A stretch of DNA of 64,000 nucleotides from positions 62,001-126,000 of the forward strand of contig NZ_RCWA01000003.1 in NCBI RefSeq assembly GCF_018448905.1, given 5' to 3'. The position numbers were made by a program, and so were the translations under genes. Source of the DNA: Photorhabdus heterorhabditis. GTDB lineage: Bacteria > Pseudomonadota > Gammaproteobacteria > Enterobacterales > Enterobacteriaceae. Positions 44,325-54,225 of the stretch are shown piece by piece (within the stretch, counting starts at the first letter, position 1; every line of letters starts with the position of its first letter). Below the pieces are notes generated by a model. The model saw only the letters and a program-made list of their open reading frames with translations. It searched no databases and was not told the origin of the DNA.

Positions 44325-46569
44325 TTTGTTAAATTTACTCCATAAAAACAAAATATGGGATTTCGACGGTGGAATTCATCCACCGGAAATGAAGCTGCAA
44401 TCCAGTCAAACACCATTGCGCATTGCACCACTACCGGAAGAGTTAATTATCCCATTACAACAACATTTGGGAACGGAAGGCGAATTACTGGTTAAAGCAG
44501 GTGATAAGGTGCAGAAAGGCCAACCTCTGACATTTGGCTCTGGTCGTACTGTACCGGTTCATTCATCGACTTCCGGTACAATCATTGCCATTGAACCTTG
44601 CATTACAGCGCATCCATCTGGGTTGAAAGAATTGTGTGTTCGTCTACGCCCAGATGGTGAAGATCAATGGTGTGAACGCATTCAGACACCTGATTATCAA
44701 TCACTTGATGCAAACACTATTCTTAATCGAATCCATCAGGCAGGTATCGCGGGTTTAGGTGGCGCGGGTTTTCCCACCGCCGCCAAACTTCAAAGTGGCC
44801 GTTCTGGTATTAAGACGCTGATTATTAACGCCGCAGAATGCGAACCTTATATTACCGCTGATGACCGCCTTATGCAGGAACACTCAAACGAATTAATTGA
44901 AGGAATTCGTATTCTGGAACATCTGCTTAAACCTAAGCAAATACTGATTGGTATCGAAGATAATAAACCAGAAGCAATAAGAGCACTGAAAACCGCACTA
45001 AAAGGCGATAAAACTATCATCGTCCGGGTTATCCCGACCAAATACCCCTCCGGTGGTGCAAAACAACTGACCAAAATCCTGACAGGTGAAGAAGTGCCAT
45101 CCGGTGGCCGTTCCTCAGCTATTGGTGTTCTGATGCAGAACGTCGGCACAGTGGTTGCTATCAAAAGAACCATTATTGATGGCGAACCCTTAATTCAACG
45201 TGTGGTGACCGTCACTGGTGACGCTGTAACCTCCCCCGGTAATTTCTGGGCGCGAATCGGTACTCCAGTTCAATTTCTTCTCCAGTTAGCCGGTTTTGAA
45301 CCACAATCAGAACAGATGGTGATTATGGGTGGCCCGCTAATGGGATTCACTCTGCCCGATCTGAATGTACCTGTTGTCAAAATCAGTAACTGTATTCTGG
45401 CACCCTCTCATCAAGAAATGGATGCAAATACTGCGGAAGAAGCATGTATCCGTTGTGGATTATGTGTGGAGGCTTGTCCCGCTAGTTTATTGCCACAACA
45501 ACTTTACTGGTTCAGCCGTGGTCAAGAACATGAAAAAGCCCGCGATCACAACTTGTTCGACTGTATTGAATGTGGTGCCTGTGCTTATGTCTGTCCCAGC
45601 AACATTCCTCTGGTGCAATACTATCGCCAGGAAAAAGCGGAAATTAAGGCATTAGATCAGGAAAACCGTCGTTCAGCAGAAGCCAAAATTCGTTTTGAAG
45701 TTAAACAAGCTCGTATGGAACGAGAAAAGCAGGCTCGTGAGGAAAGACACAAAAAAGCGGCTGTTCAGATTGATAATCAAGATAAAAATACAGTACAAGC
45801 GGCACTCTCCCGAGCAAGGGAAAAACAGGCTGACACAGGCAAAATTGTTTCCATAGAACCGGGACAAGTACCGGATAATTCAGCAGCAATAGCGGCTCGT
45901 CAGGCAAGAAAAGAGCAGATTCGGGTTCGCCAAGCGGAAAAACAAGCGGCTGAACATATTCATACTGCTACATCGGTACAAACAGAATCAGAAGATCCAC
46001 GCAAAGCCGCATTAGCCGCAGCCATTGCCAGAGCTAAGGCAAAGAAAGCTGCTCAGAGCCAAGAGGTGACAACGTCACCTGAAATAGCAGAACCAGAATC
46101 TATAACCAGTGAAAAGCCAGATCCCCGTAAAGATGCAGTGGCTGCCGCAATCGCTCGCGTTAAAGCGAAGAAAACCGCGCAAACGCAACAAGTTACTGAA
46201 ACCCAAACCGAAGTTCCACCTGCATCCGTAGAAGAAATCGATCCTCGCAAAGCAGCAGTGGCTGCCGCTATTGCCCGCGTTAAAGCTAAAAAAACCGCGC
46301 AAACGCAGCAAGTTACTGAAACCCAAACCGAGGCTCCACCTGCACCCGCAGAAGAAATCGATCCACGTAAAGCAGCAGTGGCTGCTGCTATTGCCCGCGT
46401 CAAAGCTAAAAAAACCGCGCAAACGCAGCAAGTTACTGAAACCCAAACCGAGGCTCCACCTGCACCCGCAGAAGAAATCGATCCACGCAAAGCTGCGGTG
46501 GCTGCCGCTATTGCCCGAGTTAAGGCTAAGAAAGCAGCTCAGGAACAGCAGAAAATTTCAACAGAATAG
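44317..46569 (+). CDS. rsxC: RsxC, NADH-binding iron-sulfur subunit with repeat tail
   Basis: 750 residues from ATG 44317, overlapping the rsxB stop by eight bases. N-terminal NADH/FMN part ([17 protein letters not shown]) and two 4Fe-4S motifs [12 protein letters not shown] and [12 protein letters not shown]. After residue ~450 there is a charged, Ala/Lys/Gln-rich tail with five repeats of about 40 residues starting DPRKAA. Such tails are normal in enterobacterial RsxC but vary in copy number. Confidence 0.95.
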   Translation: MFNLLNLLHKNKIWDFDGGIHPPEMKLQSSQTPLRIAPLPEELIIPLQQHLGTEGELLVKAGDKVQKGQPLTFGSGRTVPVHSSTSGTIIAIEPCITAHPSGLKELCVRLRPDGEDQWCERIQTPDYQSLDANTILNRIHQAGIAGLGGAGFPTAAKLQSGRSGIKTLIINAAECEPYITADDRLMQEHSNELIEGIRILEHLLKPKQILIGIEDNKPEAIRALKTALKGDKTIIVRVIPTKYPSGGAKQLTKILTGEEVPSGGRSSAIGVLMQNVGTVVAIKRTIIDGEPLIQRVVTVTGDAVTSPGNFWARIGTPVQFLLQLAGFEPQSEQMVIMGGPLMGFTLPDLNVPVVKISNCILAPSHQEMDANTAEEACIRCGLCVEACPASLLPQQLYWFSRGQEHEKARDHNLFDCIECGACAYVCPSNIPLVQYYRQEKAEIKALDQENRRSAEAKIRFEVKQARMEREKQAREERHKKAAVQIDNQDKNTVQAALSRAREKQADTGKIVSIEPGQVPDNSAAIAARQARKEQIRVRQAEKQAAEHIHTATSVQTESEDPRKAALAAAIARAKAKKAAQSQEVTTSPEIAEPESITSEKPDPRKDAVAAAIARVKAKKTAQTQQVTETQTEVPPASVEEIDPRKAAVAAAIARVKAKKTAQTQQVTETQTEAPPAPAEEIDPRKAAVAAAIARVKAKKTAQTQQVTETQTEAPPAPAEEIDPRKAAVAAAIARVKAKKAAQEQQKISTE
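45990..46545 (+). repeat. five tandem 40-residue repeats in rsxC
   Basis: Units open with DPRKAAxAAAIARxKAKK. The last three spacings are exactly 120 bases and adjoining copies are almost identical in DNA, while the first unit is diverged and 126 bases long. This points to recent amplification at the 3' side. Long open frames on the opposite strand here are shadows of the repeat. Confidence 0.9.
46066..46078. promoter_or_regulatory. matS site (MatP binding) inside rsxC
   Basis: GTGACAACGTCAC is a perfect match to GTGAC-R-N-Y-GTCAC. It lies in the first, diverged repeat unit linker of the rsxC tail. Confidence 0.85.
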
Positions 46570-46581
46570 TGATTGTTATAA

Positions 46582-47661
46582 ATGAAATTCAGACCCGTTC
46601 AAACTGATAATAAAAAGCTAAAAGTCGCCAGTTCGCCTTTTACACACAACCAGCAAAGCACCAGCCGTATTATGCTGTGGGTCGTGCTGGCAGCTATACC
46701 CGGTATAGTTGTACAAACTTACTTCTTTAGTTACGGGACATTGTTCCAGCTCCTGCTTGCAGTGATTACCGCCCTGCTTGCGGAATCACTTGCCTTGTCT
46801 CTGCGTAAACAAGCAATTATCACGCGCTTGAAAGATAATTCTGCTCTACTGACAGGCTTACTTTTGGGGATCAGCCTTCCGCCGCTCGCTCCCTGGTGGC
46901 TGATTGTATTGGGAACAGTTTTCGCGGTGATTATTGCTAAACATCTATATGGCGGTCTTGGACAAAACCCATTTAACCCCGCAATGGTAGGTTATGTGGT
47001 GCTGCTAATATCGTTTCCTGTCCAAATGACCAGTTGGTTGCCTCCCATGGATTTACTGGCAACTCAAATTACCCCACTAGACAGCCTGATGGTGATCTTC
47101 ACCGGCCACACTCCCAATGGCGCGACATTACAACAGTTGCAACAAGGTTTCGACGGAATAAGTCAAGCCACCCCCTTGGATAGTTTCAAAACGGGTTTAC
47201 TCACTCATAATATTGATGACGTTCTGCATCAACCAATATTACAAGGCTCTCTGGCAGGTATTGGCTGGCAATGGGTCAACATTGCTTATCTTGTTGGTGG
47301 ATTTATTCTGCTAAACAGAAAAGTTATCAGTTGGCAAATTCCAGTAGCATTTATCCTGGCATTAGGTCTGTGTGCACTCGCAAGCTGGCTGGTTGATCCA
47401 ACTCGTTATTCCCCGCCATTGCTGCAATTGCTTTCAGGCGCAACCATGCTGGGCGCATTCTTTATTGCCACAGATCCTGTTAGTGCCTCCACGACCCCTA
47501 AAGGCCGTCTCATTTTTGGCGCTATGATTGGCTTGCTAGTCTGGGTCATCCGTGTTTATGGTGGTTATCCTGATGCAATCGCATTTGCCGTCTTACTGGC
47601 AAATATCACCGTTCCACTCATCGACCATTACACTCAACCCCGCGCTTACGGGCATAAATAA
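46582..47661 (+). CDS. rsxD: RsxD, membrane flavoprotein subunit
   Basis: 359 residues, about nine membrane segments. The covalent FMN threonine lies in [37 protein letters not shown] is also conserved. It begins 12 bases after the rsxC stop. Confidence 0.95.
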   Translation: MKFRPVQTDNKKLKVASSPFTHNQQSTSRIMLWVVLAAIPGIVVQTYFFSYGTLFQLLLAVITALLAESLALSLRKQAIITRLKDNSALLTGLLLGISLPPLAPWWLIVLGTVFAVIIAKHLYGGLGQNPFNPAMVGYVVLLISFPVQMTSWLPPMDLLATQITPLDSLMVIFTGHTPNGATLQQLQQGFDGISQATPLDSFKTGLLTHNIDDVLHQPILQGSLAGIGWQWVNIAYLVGGFILLNRKVISWQIPVAFILALGLCALASWLVDPTRYSPPLLQLLSGATMLGAFFIATDPVSASTTPKGRLIFGAMIGLLVWVIRVYGGYPDAIAFAVLLANITVPLIDHYTQPRAYGHK

Positions 47662-47670
47662 GGAGCCGTT

Positions 47671-48300
47671 ATGTTAGAAACCATGCGACGTCACGGCATC
47701 ACACTAGCTATCTTTGCTGCATTTACCACCGGACTGACCGCAGTCGTGAACTCATTAACTCAAAATACTATCGCTGAGCAAGCCGCATTACAGCACAAGT
47801 CATTGCTTGATCAGGTCATTCCTCCAGAACTGTATGACAACGATATACAAACCGAATGCTATCTGGTAAGTGCTGATGCTCTGGGAAATAACTTACCTCA
47901 TCGTCTCTATCTGGCCCGCAAAAATGGCCAGCCAGTAGCAGCTGCGCTGGAAAGTACAGCACCGGACGGCTATTCAGGTGCCATTCAGTTGCTGGTTGGT
48001 GCAGATTTCTCAGGAAAAGTGTTCGGTGTTCGAGTAACAGAACATCATGAAACCCCCGGCCTGGGCGATAAAATCGAAACCCGAATTTCAGACTGGATCA
48101 ATGTGTTTTCAGGGAAAATCATAAAATCAGATCATGACCAACACTGGGCAGTGAAAAAAGATGGCGGTGAGTTTGATCAATTTACCGGTGCCACGATTAC
48201 CCCACGTGCTGTGGTAAACTCTGTCAAACGGACCGCTCTTTATTTAAAAACCCTACCTGAACATCTCTCTTCTTTAGAATCCTGTGGAGAAAAATCATGA
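47671..48300 (+). CDS. rsxG: RsxG, periplasmic flavoprotein subunit
   Basis: 209 residues, one N-terminal membrane anchor. The FMN attachment motif is [12 protein letters not shown] (Thr), and [15 protein letters not shown] is the conserved FMN-binding region. It overlaps rsxE by four bases. Confidence 0.95.
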   Translation: MLETMRRHGITLAIFAAFTTGLTAVVNSLTQNTIAEQAALQHKSLLDQVIPPELYDNDIQTECYLVSADALGNNLPHRLYLARKNGQPVAAALESTAPDGYSGAIQLLVGADFSGKVFGVRVTEHHETPGLGDKIETRISDWINVFSGKIIKSDHDQHWAVKKDGGEFDQFTGATITPRAVVNSVKRTALYLKTLPEHLSSLESCGEKS

Positions 48301-48995
48301 GTGAAACCAAAAACTTATTTGTCCAGGGATTGTGGAAAAATAACTCCGCTTTAGTGCAGCTTCTTGGACTATGTCCACTACTGGCGGTGTCTTCTACTGC
48401 AACCAACGCTCTTGGCTTAGGGCTGGCAACCACATTGGTTCTGGTCTGTACCAACATTGCAGTTTCCTGCCTACGCCGTTGGGTACCCAATGAAATCCGT
48501 ATCCCGATTTATGTAATGATCATTGCTTCGGTTGTCAGTACCGTACAGATGCTGATTAACGCCTACGCTTTTGGTCTGTACGAATCATTAGGAATTTTCA
48601 TTCCATTAATCGTGACTAACTGTATTGTTATTGGTCGTGCGGAAGCCTATGCCGCTAAAAATCCGGTTATACCTTCTGCCATCGATGGCTTGTCAATGGG
48701 ATTAGGCGCTACTTTTGCCCTGTTTGTTCTCGGTGCCATGAGGGAAATTCTCGGCAACGGAACCTTATTTGATGGCGCTAATCTGCTTCTGGGCCATTGG
48801 GCTAAAGCATTACGAATAGAAATCGTCCATATGGATTCCCCTTTCTTGCTAGCCATCCTACCGCCCGGTGCTTTTATTGGCCTTGGATTAATGCTGGCAG
48901 CGAAATACCTTATTGATGAAAAAATGAAAACCAGAGCAATAAAAGAAAAAAGCAATGCAGTTGCTATGTCACAAGGATCGGAGAGCGCTACTTAA
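48297..48995 (+). CDS. rsxE: RsxE, membrane subunit
   Basis: 232 residues, six membrane segments, paralogue of RsxA ([24 protein letters not shown]). It closes the rsx operon and is followed one base later by nth. Confidence 0.95.
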   Translation: MSETKNLFVQGLWKNNSALVQLLGLCPLLAVSSTATNALGLGLATTLVLVCTNIAVSCLRRWVPNEIRIPIYVMIIASVVSTVQMLINAYAFGLYESLGIFIPLIVTNCIVIGRAEAYAAKNPVIPSAIDGLSMGLGATFALFVLGAMREILGNGTLFDGANLLLGHWAKALRIEIVHMDSPFLLAILPPGAFIGLGLMLAAKYLIDEKMKTRAIKEKSNAVAMSQGSESAT

Positions 48996-48996
48996 T

Positions 48997-49635
48997 ATGA
49001 ACAGCCAAAAACGTATCGAAATTTTAACGCGCTTACGCGATAACAACCCAAAACCAACGACTGAGTTGGTTTTTACAACACCATTCGAACTGCTTATTTC
49101 AGTATTGCTTTCAGCCCAGGCTACCGATGTGAGTGTTAACAAAGCCACAGCGAAGCTCTATCCCGTTGCCAACACCCCTCAGGCAATACTTAATCTGGGT
49201 GTTGATGGGCTGAAAGAGTACATAAAAACCATCGGCCTGTATAACACGAAAGCAGAAAACACCATTAAAACCTGCCGAATCCTGCTGGAAAAACATGCAG
49301 GCGAAGTTCCTGAAGATCGCGCTGCGTTAGAAGCATTACCGGGTGTTGGCCGCAAAACAGCCAATGTGGTATTAAACACCGCTTTTGGCTGGCCAACGAT
49401 TGCTGTCGATACACATATCTTCCGGGTTTGTAACCGTACCTACTTCGCTCCCGGTAAGAACGTTGATGAAGTCGAAAAGAAGTTACTGCAAGTTGTTCCC
49501 GCTGAATTTAAAGTGGATTGTCATCACTGGCTTATTTTACATGGTCGTTATACTTGTATAGCCCGTAAACCTCGCTGTGGTTCTTGCATTATTGAAGATT
49601 TATGCGAATTTAAAGAAAAAATTTACCCAGAGTAA
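48997..49635 (+). CDS. nth: endonuclease III
   Basis: 212 residues from ATG 48997. Helix-hairpin-helix LPGVGRKTANVVL contains the catalytic Lys; the catalytic Asp is in VDTHIFRV; the C-terminal 4Fe-4S loop is CIARKPRCGSCIIEDLC. It removes oxidised pyrimidines from DNA and nicks abasic sites. Co-transcribed with rsx, as in E. coli. Confidence 0.96.
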   Translation: MNSQKRIEILTRLRDNNPKPTTELVFTTPFELLISVLLSAQATDVSVNKATAKLYPVANTPQAILNLGVDGLKEYIKTIGLYNTKAENTIKTCRILLEKHAGEVPEDRAALEALPGVGRKTANVVLNTAFGWPTIAVDTHIFRVCNRTYFAPGKNVDEVEKKLLQVVPAEFKVDCHHWLILHGRYTCIARKPRCGSCIIEDLCEFKEKIYPE

Positions 49636-49770
49636 CTATTATAATTTTTACCGCAATTTCCATGCTGTTTTACGCTATTTTGCAGATGTTGCTTGCTCGA
49701 CACCGCCGATTCGCGTAAAACTATTGTTCCAAAACTATCTGATAATAACCTCCAACTTTCTCCGGATATT

Positions 49771-51714
49771 ATGTTTCAAAACAACCCGCTGCTTGCGCAG
49801 CTAAAACAGCAACTTTACTCCCAAACCCTTCGTGTAGAAGGTTTGGTCAAAGGCACCGAAAAAGGTTTCGGATTTCTGGAAGTCGATGGGCAAAAAAGCT
49901 ATTTCATTCCTCCTCCACAAATGAAAAAAGTGATGCATGGCGATCGGATTACCGCTGCTATTCATACTGATAAAGAAAGAGAGATCGCTGAACCAGAATC
50001 ATTGATCGAACCATTTCTAAATCGCTTCGTTGGCCGTATTCAGAAAAAAGAAAATGACAATCGACTGTGGATCGTTCCTGACCACCCGCTGATAAAAGAT
50101 ACTATCCCTTGCCGCCCAACCAATCAGGTTACTCATTCGTTTCAGAATGGTGACTGGGCCGTCGCTGAAATGCGCCACCATCCATTAAAAGGAAGCCGTG
50201 GCTTTCATGCAGAAGTTACCGGCTACATTACTGAAAGCAACGACCATTACGCCCCATGGTGGGTAACACTCACCCGCCATAATCTGGAACGCAATGCTCC
50301 AACCATGACGGCTGATTGCCAGATGGATGATGGTACTCTTGAGCGCATAGACTTAACTTCTCTGGATTTTGTCACTATCGACAGTGCAACCACAGAAGAC
50401 ATGGATGATGCTTTGCATGTTGCTAAGCAAGACGACGGTAGCCTGAAACTCAGCATTGCTATCGCTGACCCAACAGCTTATATCGCCGTTGACAGCGAAC
50501 TCGATAAGATCGCCCACCAGCGGGCTTTCACTAACTATCTGCCAGGTTTCAACATTCCAATGTTACCGCGCGATCTGTCAGAAAATCTATGTTCATTGCG
50601 CCCCAATCTTCGCCGCCCAGCACTGGTTTGTCAGGTTTCCATTCTCGAAGACGGGCAACTTGGTGATGATATTGCGTTTTTCTCCACCTGGGTTGAATCA
50701 AAAGCGAAGCTAGTTTACGACGAAGTTTCTGACTGGCTGGAAGAAAAAGGTAACTGGAAACCTTCTTCTGAGTCCATTGCTACTCAAATTACTCTTCTGA
50801 AAGAAGTGAGCGATCGTCGTAATCAATGGCGCCATCAGCATGCACTTATTTTCAAAGATCGCCCTGACTACCGTTTTGTCCTTGATGAAAATGGTTATGT
50901 ACTGGATATCGTTGTAGAACAACGTCGGGCAGCCAACCGCATTGTTGAAGAAGCCATGATCACAGCCAACCTATGCGCAGCAAAGATACTATGTGATAAG
51001 TTTGGTTTCGGTATCTACAATGTTCATACAGGTTTTGAACCACTCCAAATTGAACAAGTGATTGAATTACTAAAAGAAAACGATATTGATGCAAATGCGG
51101 AAGAATTATTGACACTGGATGGCTTCTGCAAGTTACGTCGTGAATTAGATAAACAACCAACCCAATTCCTCGATAGCCGTATTCGCCGTTTCCAAACTTT
51201 TGCAGAAATTAAATCTGAGCCGGGTCCTCATTTTGGCCTTGGTTTTGATTCTTATGCTACCTGGACATCCCCAATCCGTAAATACAGCGACATGATTAAC
51301 CATCGTTTACTGAAAGCCATTATTCAAAAAACGGATGCAGGAAAACCAGCAGAAGAAACTTGTCTGCAACTGGCGGAGCGCCGCCGATTGAACCGCATGG
51401 CTGAACGTGATGTCGGAGATTGGTTGTATGCGCGTTTCCTACAACCACATGCAGGAACAGAGCAACCATTTACCGCAGAAGTCATCGATATTACCCGTGG
51501 CGGTTTACGTGTCCGTTTGGTAGATAACGGCGCAGTTGCCTTCATACCTGCCCCATTCCTGCATGCCGTGCGTGATGAACTGCAATGTAGTCAAGAAACC
51601 GGTACCGTGCTTATCAAAGGTGAAGCTATTTACCGATTAAACGACATTATCGATGTTCGTATTGAAGAGGTAAGAATGGAAACCCGCAATATTGTCGCTC
51701 GCCCTGTTGCCTGA
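49771..51714 (+). CDS. rnb: ribonuclease II
   Basis: 647 residues from ATG 49771 ([15 protein letters not shown]), matching E. coli RNase II. It has N-terminal cold-shock domains, the RNB domain with catalytic Asp residues in [14 protein letters not shown], and a C-terminal S1 domain ([22 protein letters not shown]). It degrades RNA 3' to 5'. The gene lies after nth here, not at its E. coli position. Confidence 0.96.
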   Translation: MFQNNPLLAQLKQQLYSQTLRVEGLVKGTEKGFGFLEVDGQKSYFIPPPQMKKVMHGDRITAAIHTDKEREIAEPESLIEPFLNRFVGRIQKKENDNRLWIVPDHPLIKDTIPCRPTNQVTHSFQNGDWAVAEMRHHPLKGSRGFHAEVTGYITESNDHYAPWWVTLTRHNLERNAPTMTADCQMDDGTLERIDLTSLDFVTIDSATTEDMDDALHVAKQDDGSLKLSIAIADPTAYIAVDSELDKIAHQRAFTNYLPGFNIPMLPRDLSENLCSLRPNLRRPALVCQVSILEDGQLGDDIAFFSTWVESKAKLVYDEVSDWLEEKGNWKPSSESIATQITLLKEVSDRRNQWRHQHALIFKDRPDYRFVLDENGYVLDIVVEQRRAANRIVEEAMITANLCAAKILCDKFGFGIYNVHTGFEPLQIEQVIELLKENDIDANAEELLTLDGFCKLRRELDKQPTQFLDSRIRRFQTFAEIKSEPGPHFGLGFDSYATWTSPIRKYSDMINHRLLKAIIQKTDAGKPAEETCLQLAERRRLNRMAERDVGDWLYARFLQPHAGTEQPFTAEVIDITRGGLRVRLVDNGAVAFIPAPFLHAVRDELQCSQETGTVLIKGEAIYRLNDIIDVRIEEVRMETRNIVARPVA

Positions 51715-51734
51715 CTTTCCTCATTGAATCTATT

Positions 51735-51815
51735 TATACCAATAGATTTCAAGATGGATCGCGACGGCAAGAGAACGCAGCCAACAAAGCAGCAGCTTGA
51801 AAGATGACAGGTATA
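51735..51815. repeat. ERIC element, internally deleted (~81 bases)
   Basis: Ends TATACC and AGGTATA; same short form and orientation as 7942 and 52193. It lies 20 bases after the rnb stop. Confidence 0.88.
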
Positions 51816-51818
51816 TAT

Positions 51819-51850
51819 CAAACTACAGCGTGATCGCTGTAGTTTGTATT
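51819..51850 (+). terminator. terminator downstream of rnb
   Basis: Perfect 12-base stem CAAACTACAGCG with CGCTGTAGTTTG, loop TGAT, then TATTT. It separates rnb from the virulence cassette. Confidence 0.75.
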
Positions 51851-52120
51851 TAAAAATATTCTCTATTATATGAAAACTATAAATCCCCCACTCTTCGTTA
51901 TTAAAACTTAATAACCTGACATATTAAACCTGATAAAAAAGCATACGTAACCTTCTGTTAATAAATCTCTTTACTGAAACTCGTCATCATTTATATATCA
52001 AAACTTATAACACACTATTTATTCATCCTTTCATAGAAAAATATAACAATGTGATTGCAAAATGATTTATATCGCAATGATTTTATTGATTGATAATTTT
52101 AAATATTAATAATTGATATT

Positions 52121-52147
52121 TGAAATTAATACGAGTTGACTATAATC
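52121..52147 (+). promoter_or_regulatory. possible promoter of the virulence cassette
   Basis: TTGAAA (52121-52126), 15 bases, TATAAT (52142-52147), in AT-rich DNA about 375 bases before pvc1. An 11-base palindrome GTGATCATCAC follows at 52152 and could be an operator. The 805-base gap 51715-52519 also holds three ERIC copies and an ops-like element. Confidence 0.45.
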
Positions 52148-52192
52148 CAACGTGATCATCACTGTGATCTCAAATTCACCGAGTAACGTTTC

Positions 52193-52274
52193 TATACCCA
52201 ATAGATTTCAAATTGCAGTGCGGCGGCAAGTGAACGCCGCCAACAAAGCAGCAGCTTGAAAGATGAAGGGTATA
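52193..52274. repeat. ERIC element, internally deleted (~82 bases)
   Basis: Ends TATACCC and GGGTATA; it lies between the possible cassette promoter and the ops-like element. Confidence 0.9.
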
Positions 52275-52301
52275 AAGAGTAACCAAGGCAAAACAGGTTA
52301 G

Positions 52302-52314
52302 TGCGGTAGCTATT
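52302..52314 (+). promoter_or_regulatory. ops-like element (RfaH/NusG-paralogue recruitment)
   Basis: TGCGGTAGC followed by TATTG resembles the ops consensus GGCGGTAGCnT, with the GCGGTAG core intact and mismatches at the first and eleventh positions. Ops elements sit in long leaders of large surface or secretion operons; the related Serratia antifeeding prophage is controlled by an RfaH-like protein (AnfA1). Inference from motif and position. Confidence 0.45.
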
Positions 52315-52369
52315 GTCTATAGCTCAGTGCTAATAAAAACAAAACAATAATCGCTTTTAATTCGCAATA

Positions 52370-52496
52370 TATACCCTATGGATTTCAAGATGCATCGCGG
52401 CGGCAAGAGAGCGAATCCCCGGGAGCAGAGATAACTCTGTGACCGGGGTGAGTGAGTGCAGCCAACAAAGAGGCAATTTGAAAGATAACGGGTATA
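52370..52496. repeat. full-length ERIC element (127 bases)
   Basis: Ends TATACCC and GGGTATA; the centre contains GAATCCCCGGGAGC and GTGACCGGGGTGAGTGAGTG, matching the classical ERIC core used for ERIC-PCR. It ends 23 bases before the pvc1 start, so it is in the cassette transcript. Confidence 0.93.
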
Positions 52497-52519
52497 AATG
52501 AAAAATAAAGGAAATAATT

Positions 52520-52969
52520 ATGACCACAACTACAGATCAAATCGCTGTTGACTATCCTATTCCTACTTATCGATTTGTTGTCTCCGTTGGTGATGAACAA
52601 ATCCCTTTCAACAGTGTTTCGGGACTGGATATTACGTATGACGTAATAGAATACAAAGATGGTACCGGTAATTACTATAAAATGCCGGGTCAACGTCAGT
52701 TAATCAATATTACGCTACGTAAAGGCGTATTCCCTGGGGATACTAAACTTTTTGACTGGCTTAATTCCATTCAGCTTAATCAGGTTGAGAAAAAAGACGT
52801 TGCCATTAACCTGACCAATGAAGCCGGTACCGAGATTTTAATGACCTGGAGCGTAGCAAATGCGTTCCCAACTTCATTAACTTCCCCTTCTTTTGATGCC
52901 ACCAGCAATGATATTGCGGTTCAAGAAATAAAGCTTACCGCAGATCGAGTAACCATTCAGGCAGCTTAA
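52520..52969 (+). CDS. pvc1: Pvc1, inner tube protein
   Basis: 149 residues, T4 gp19-like tail tube fold: FVVSVGDEQIPFNSVSGLDITYDVIEYKDGTGNYYKMPG at the start and LTADRVTIQAA at the end. It polymerises as the hollow tube of the contractile injector. AAAGGA precedes ATG 52520. First gene of the cassette. Confidence 0.93.
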   Translation: MTTTTDQIAVDYPIPTYRFVVSVGDEQIPFNSVSGLDITYDVIEYKDGTGNYYKMPGQRQLINITLRKGVFPGDTKLFDWLNSIQLNQVEKKDVAINLTNEAGTEILMTWSVANAFPTSLTSPSFDATSNDIAVQEIKLTADRVTIQAA

Positions 52970-53105
52970 AGTGCCAAGCCAAAATAGCTGATGACGATAT
53001 CAGTCAAGACAAAATAATTATCAAAAATTGGATAATTGCCACCTGTCTAGCTGAATTCATCATCCTGTAGTTTACTCAACATATCGCTTAATAATTGGAG
53101 GCAAT

Positions 53106-54170
53106 ATGCCAACAACAACAACTTATCCTGGCGTTTATATTGAAGAAGACGCTTCACTGTCACTCTCCATTCGTTCCAGTGCAACGGCAGTACCTGTTTT
53201 TGCAGTTGCAAATGGTCATCCATTAATACCACAAAAACCTTTTATCCGAATTAACAGTTGGTTGGAATATTTGACACTAAAAGGCGGGCCATTTAATTCT
53301 AACGAAAAACTTGATATTTCACTGCGTGCCTATTTTATTAATGGCGGTGGATATGGTTATCTCGTGAAAACCCAAAACTTAGAAGCACAAGTTCCAAAAC
53401 TTGACGATGTCACATTACTGGTTGCTGCTGGAGAAGATATCAAAAGCGCTGTGACTACACTTTGCCAATCGGGCAAAGGATTATTCGCCATTCTGGACGG
53501 TCCAACCGAAGAGTTAAAATCTGATAGCCAACCCGGAACTAATTATGATTCAAGCCCTTTTGCCGCAGTTTATTACCCTTGGCTAACGGCTGATTGGACG
53601 AATATCCATATCCCGCCAAGCGCGGCCATTGCCGGTATCTATTGTTCAGTTGACCGTACCCGCGGTGTCTGGAAAGCTCCCGCAAACGTCATATTACAAG
53701 GTGGGGTGAAACCGAAATTTAAAGTCACTGATGATTTGCAAGGTACCTATAACACCGGTAAAGCCATCAATATGATCCGTGAATTTCCAAATACCGGTGT
53801 CACCATCTGGGGCGCCCGCACACTTGAGGATAGCAATAACTGGCGTTATATCCCGGTTCGCCGCCTGTTTAACAGTGCAGAAAGGGATATCAAAAATGCC
53901 ATGAGTTTCGCGGTCTTTGAACCTAACAGCCAACCCACCTGGAAAGCCGTACATCGTGCTATCGATAACTATCTCTATGCCCTCTGGCAACAAGGAGGAC
54001 TGGCAGGCAACAAAGCTGAACAGGCTTACTTTGTTCAAATCGGTAAAGGCACCACCATGACCGAAGACGATATCAAACAGGGCAGAATGATTGTCAAAGT
54101 GGGTATGGCGGCGGTTCGTCCAGCTGAATTTATTATTCTGCAATTCACCCAAGATGTTGCCCAGTCTTAA
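53106..54170 (+). CDS. pvc2: Pvc2, main contractile sheath protein
   Basis: 354 residues; N-terminal YPGVYIEEDASLSLSI and C-terminal IVKVGMAAVRPAEFIILQFTQ are the arms that link sheath subunits. The middle SAAIAGIYCSVDRTRGVWKAPAN is the sheath core shared with Pvc3 and Pvc4. No large insertion. GGAGG precedes the start. Confidence 0.94.
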   Translation: MPTTTTYPGVYIEEDASLSLSIRSSATAVPVFAVANGHPLIPQKPFIRINSWLEYLTLKGGPFNSNEKLDISLRAYFINGGGYGYLVKTQNLEAQVPKLDDVTLLVAAGEDIKSAVTTLCQSGKGLFAILDGPTEELKSDSQPGTNYDSSPFAAVYYPWLTADWTNIHIPPSAAIAGIYCSVDRTRGVWKAPANVILQGGVKPKFKVTDDLQGTYNTGKAINMIREFPNTGVTIWGARTLEDSNNWRYIPVRRLFNSAERDIKNAMSFAVFEPNSQPTWKAVHRAIDNYLYALWQQGGLAGNKAEQAYFVQIGKGTTMTEDDIKQGRMIVKVGMAAVRPAEFIILQFTQDVAQS

Positions 54171-54225
54171 TGAGGCCGGTAACTGATTCAGGTCAACCGC
54201 ACATTTACTTACCTAAGGAAAACCT

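Noticed and set aside
45207-45217. GTGACCGTCAC palindrome in rsxC
   Set aside because: Two bases too short for matS; the neighbouring 13-base near-match at 45218 has one mismatch, so neither is listed as a site.
46053-46490. Long open frames opposite the rsxC repeats
   Set aside because: They arise from the repetitive codon pattern of rsxC and have no start signals or known motifs.
45990-46545. Regular repeats that could look like a CRISPR array
   Set aside because: The repeats are in frame within rsxC, have no unique spacers and no cas genes are nearby.
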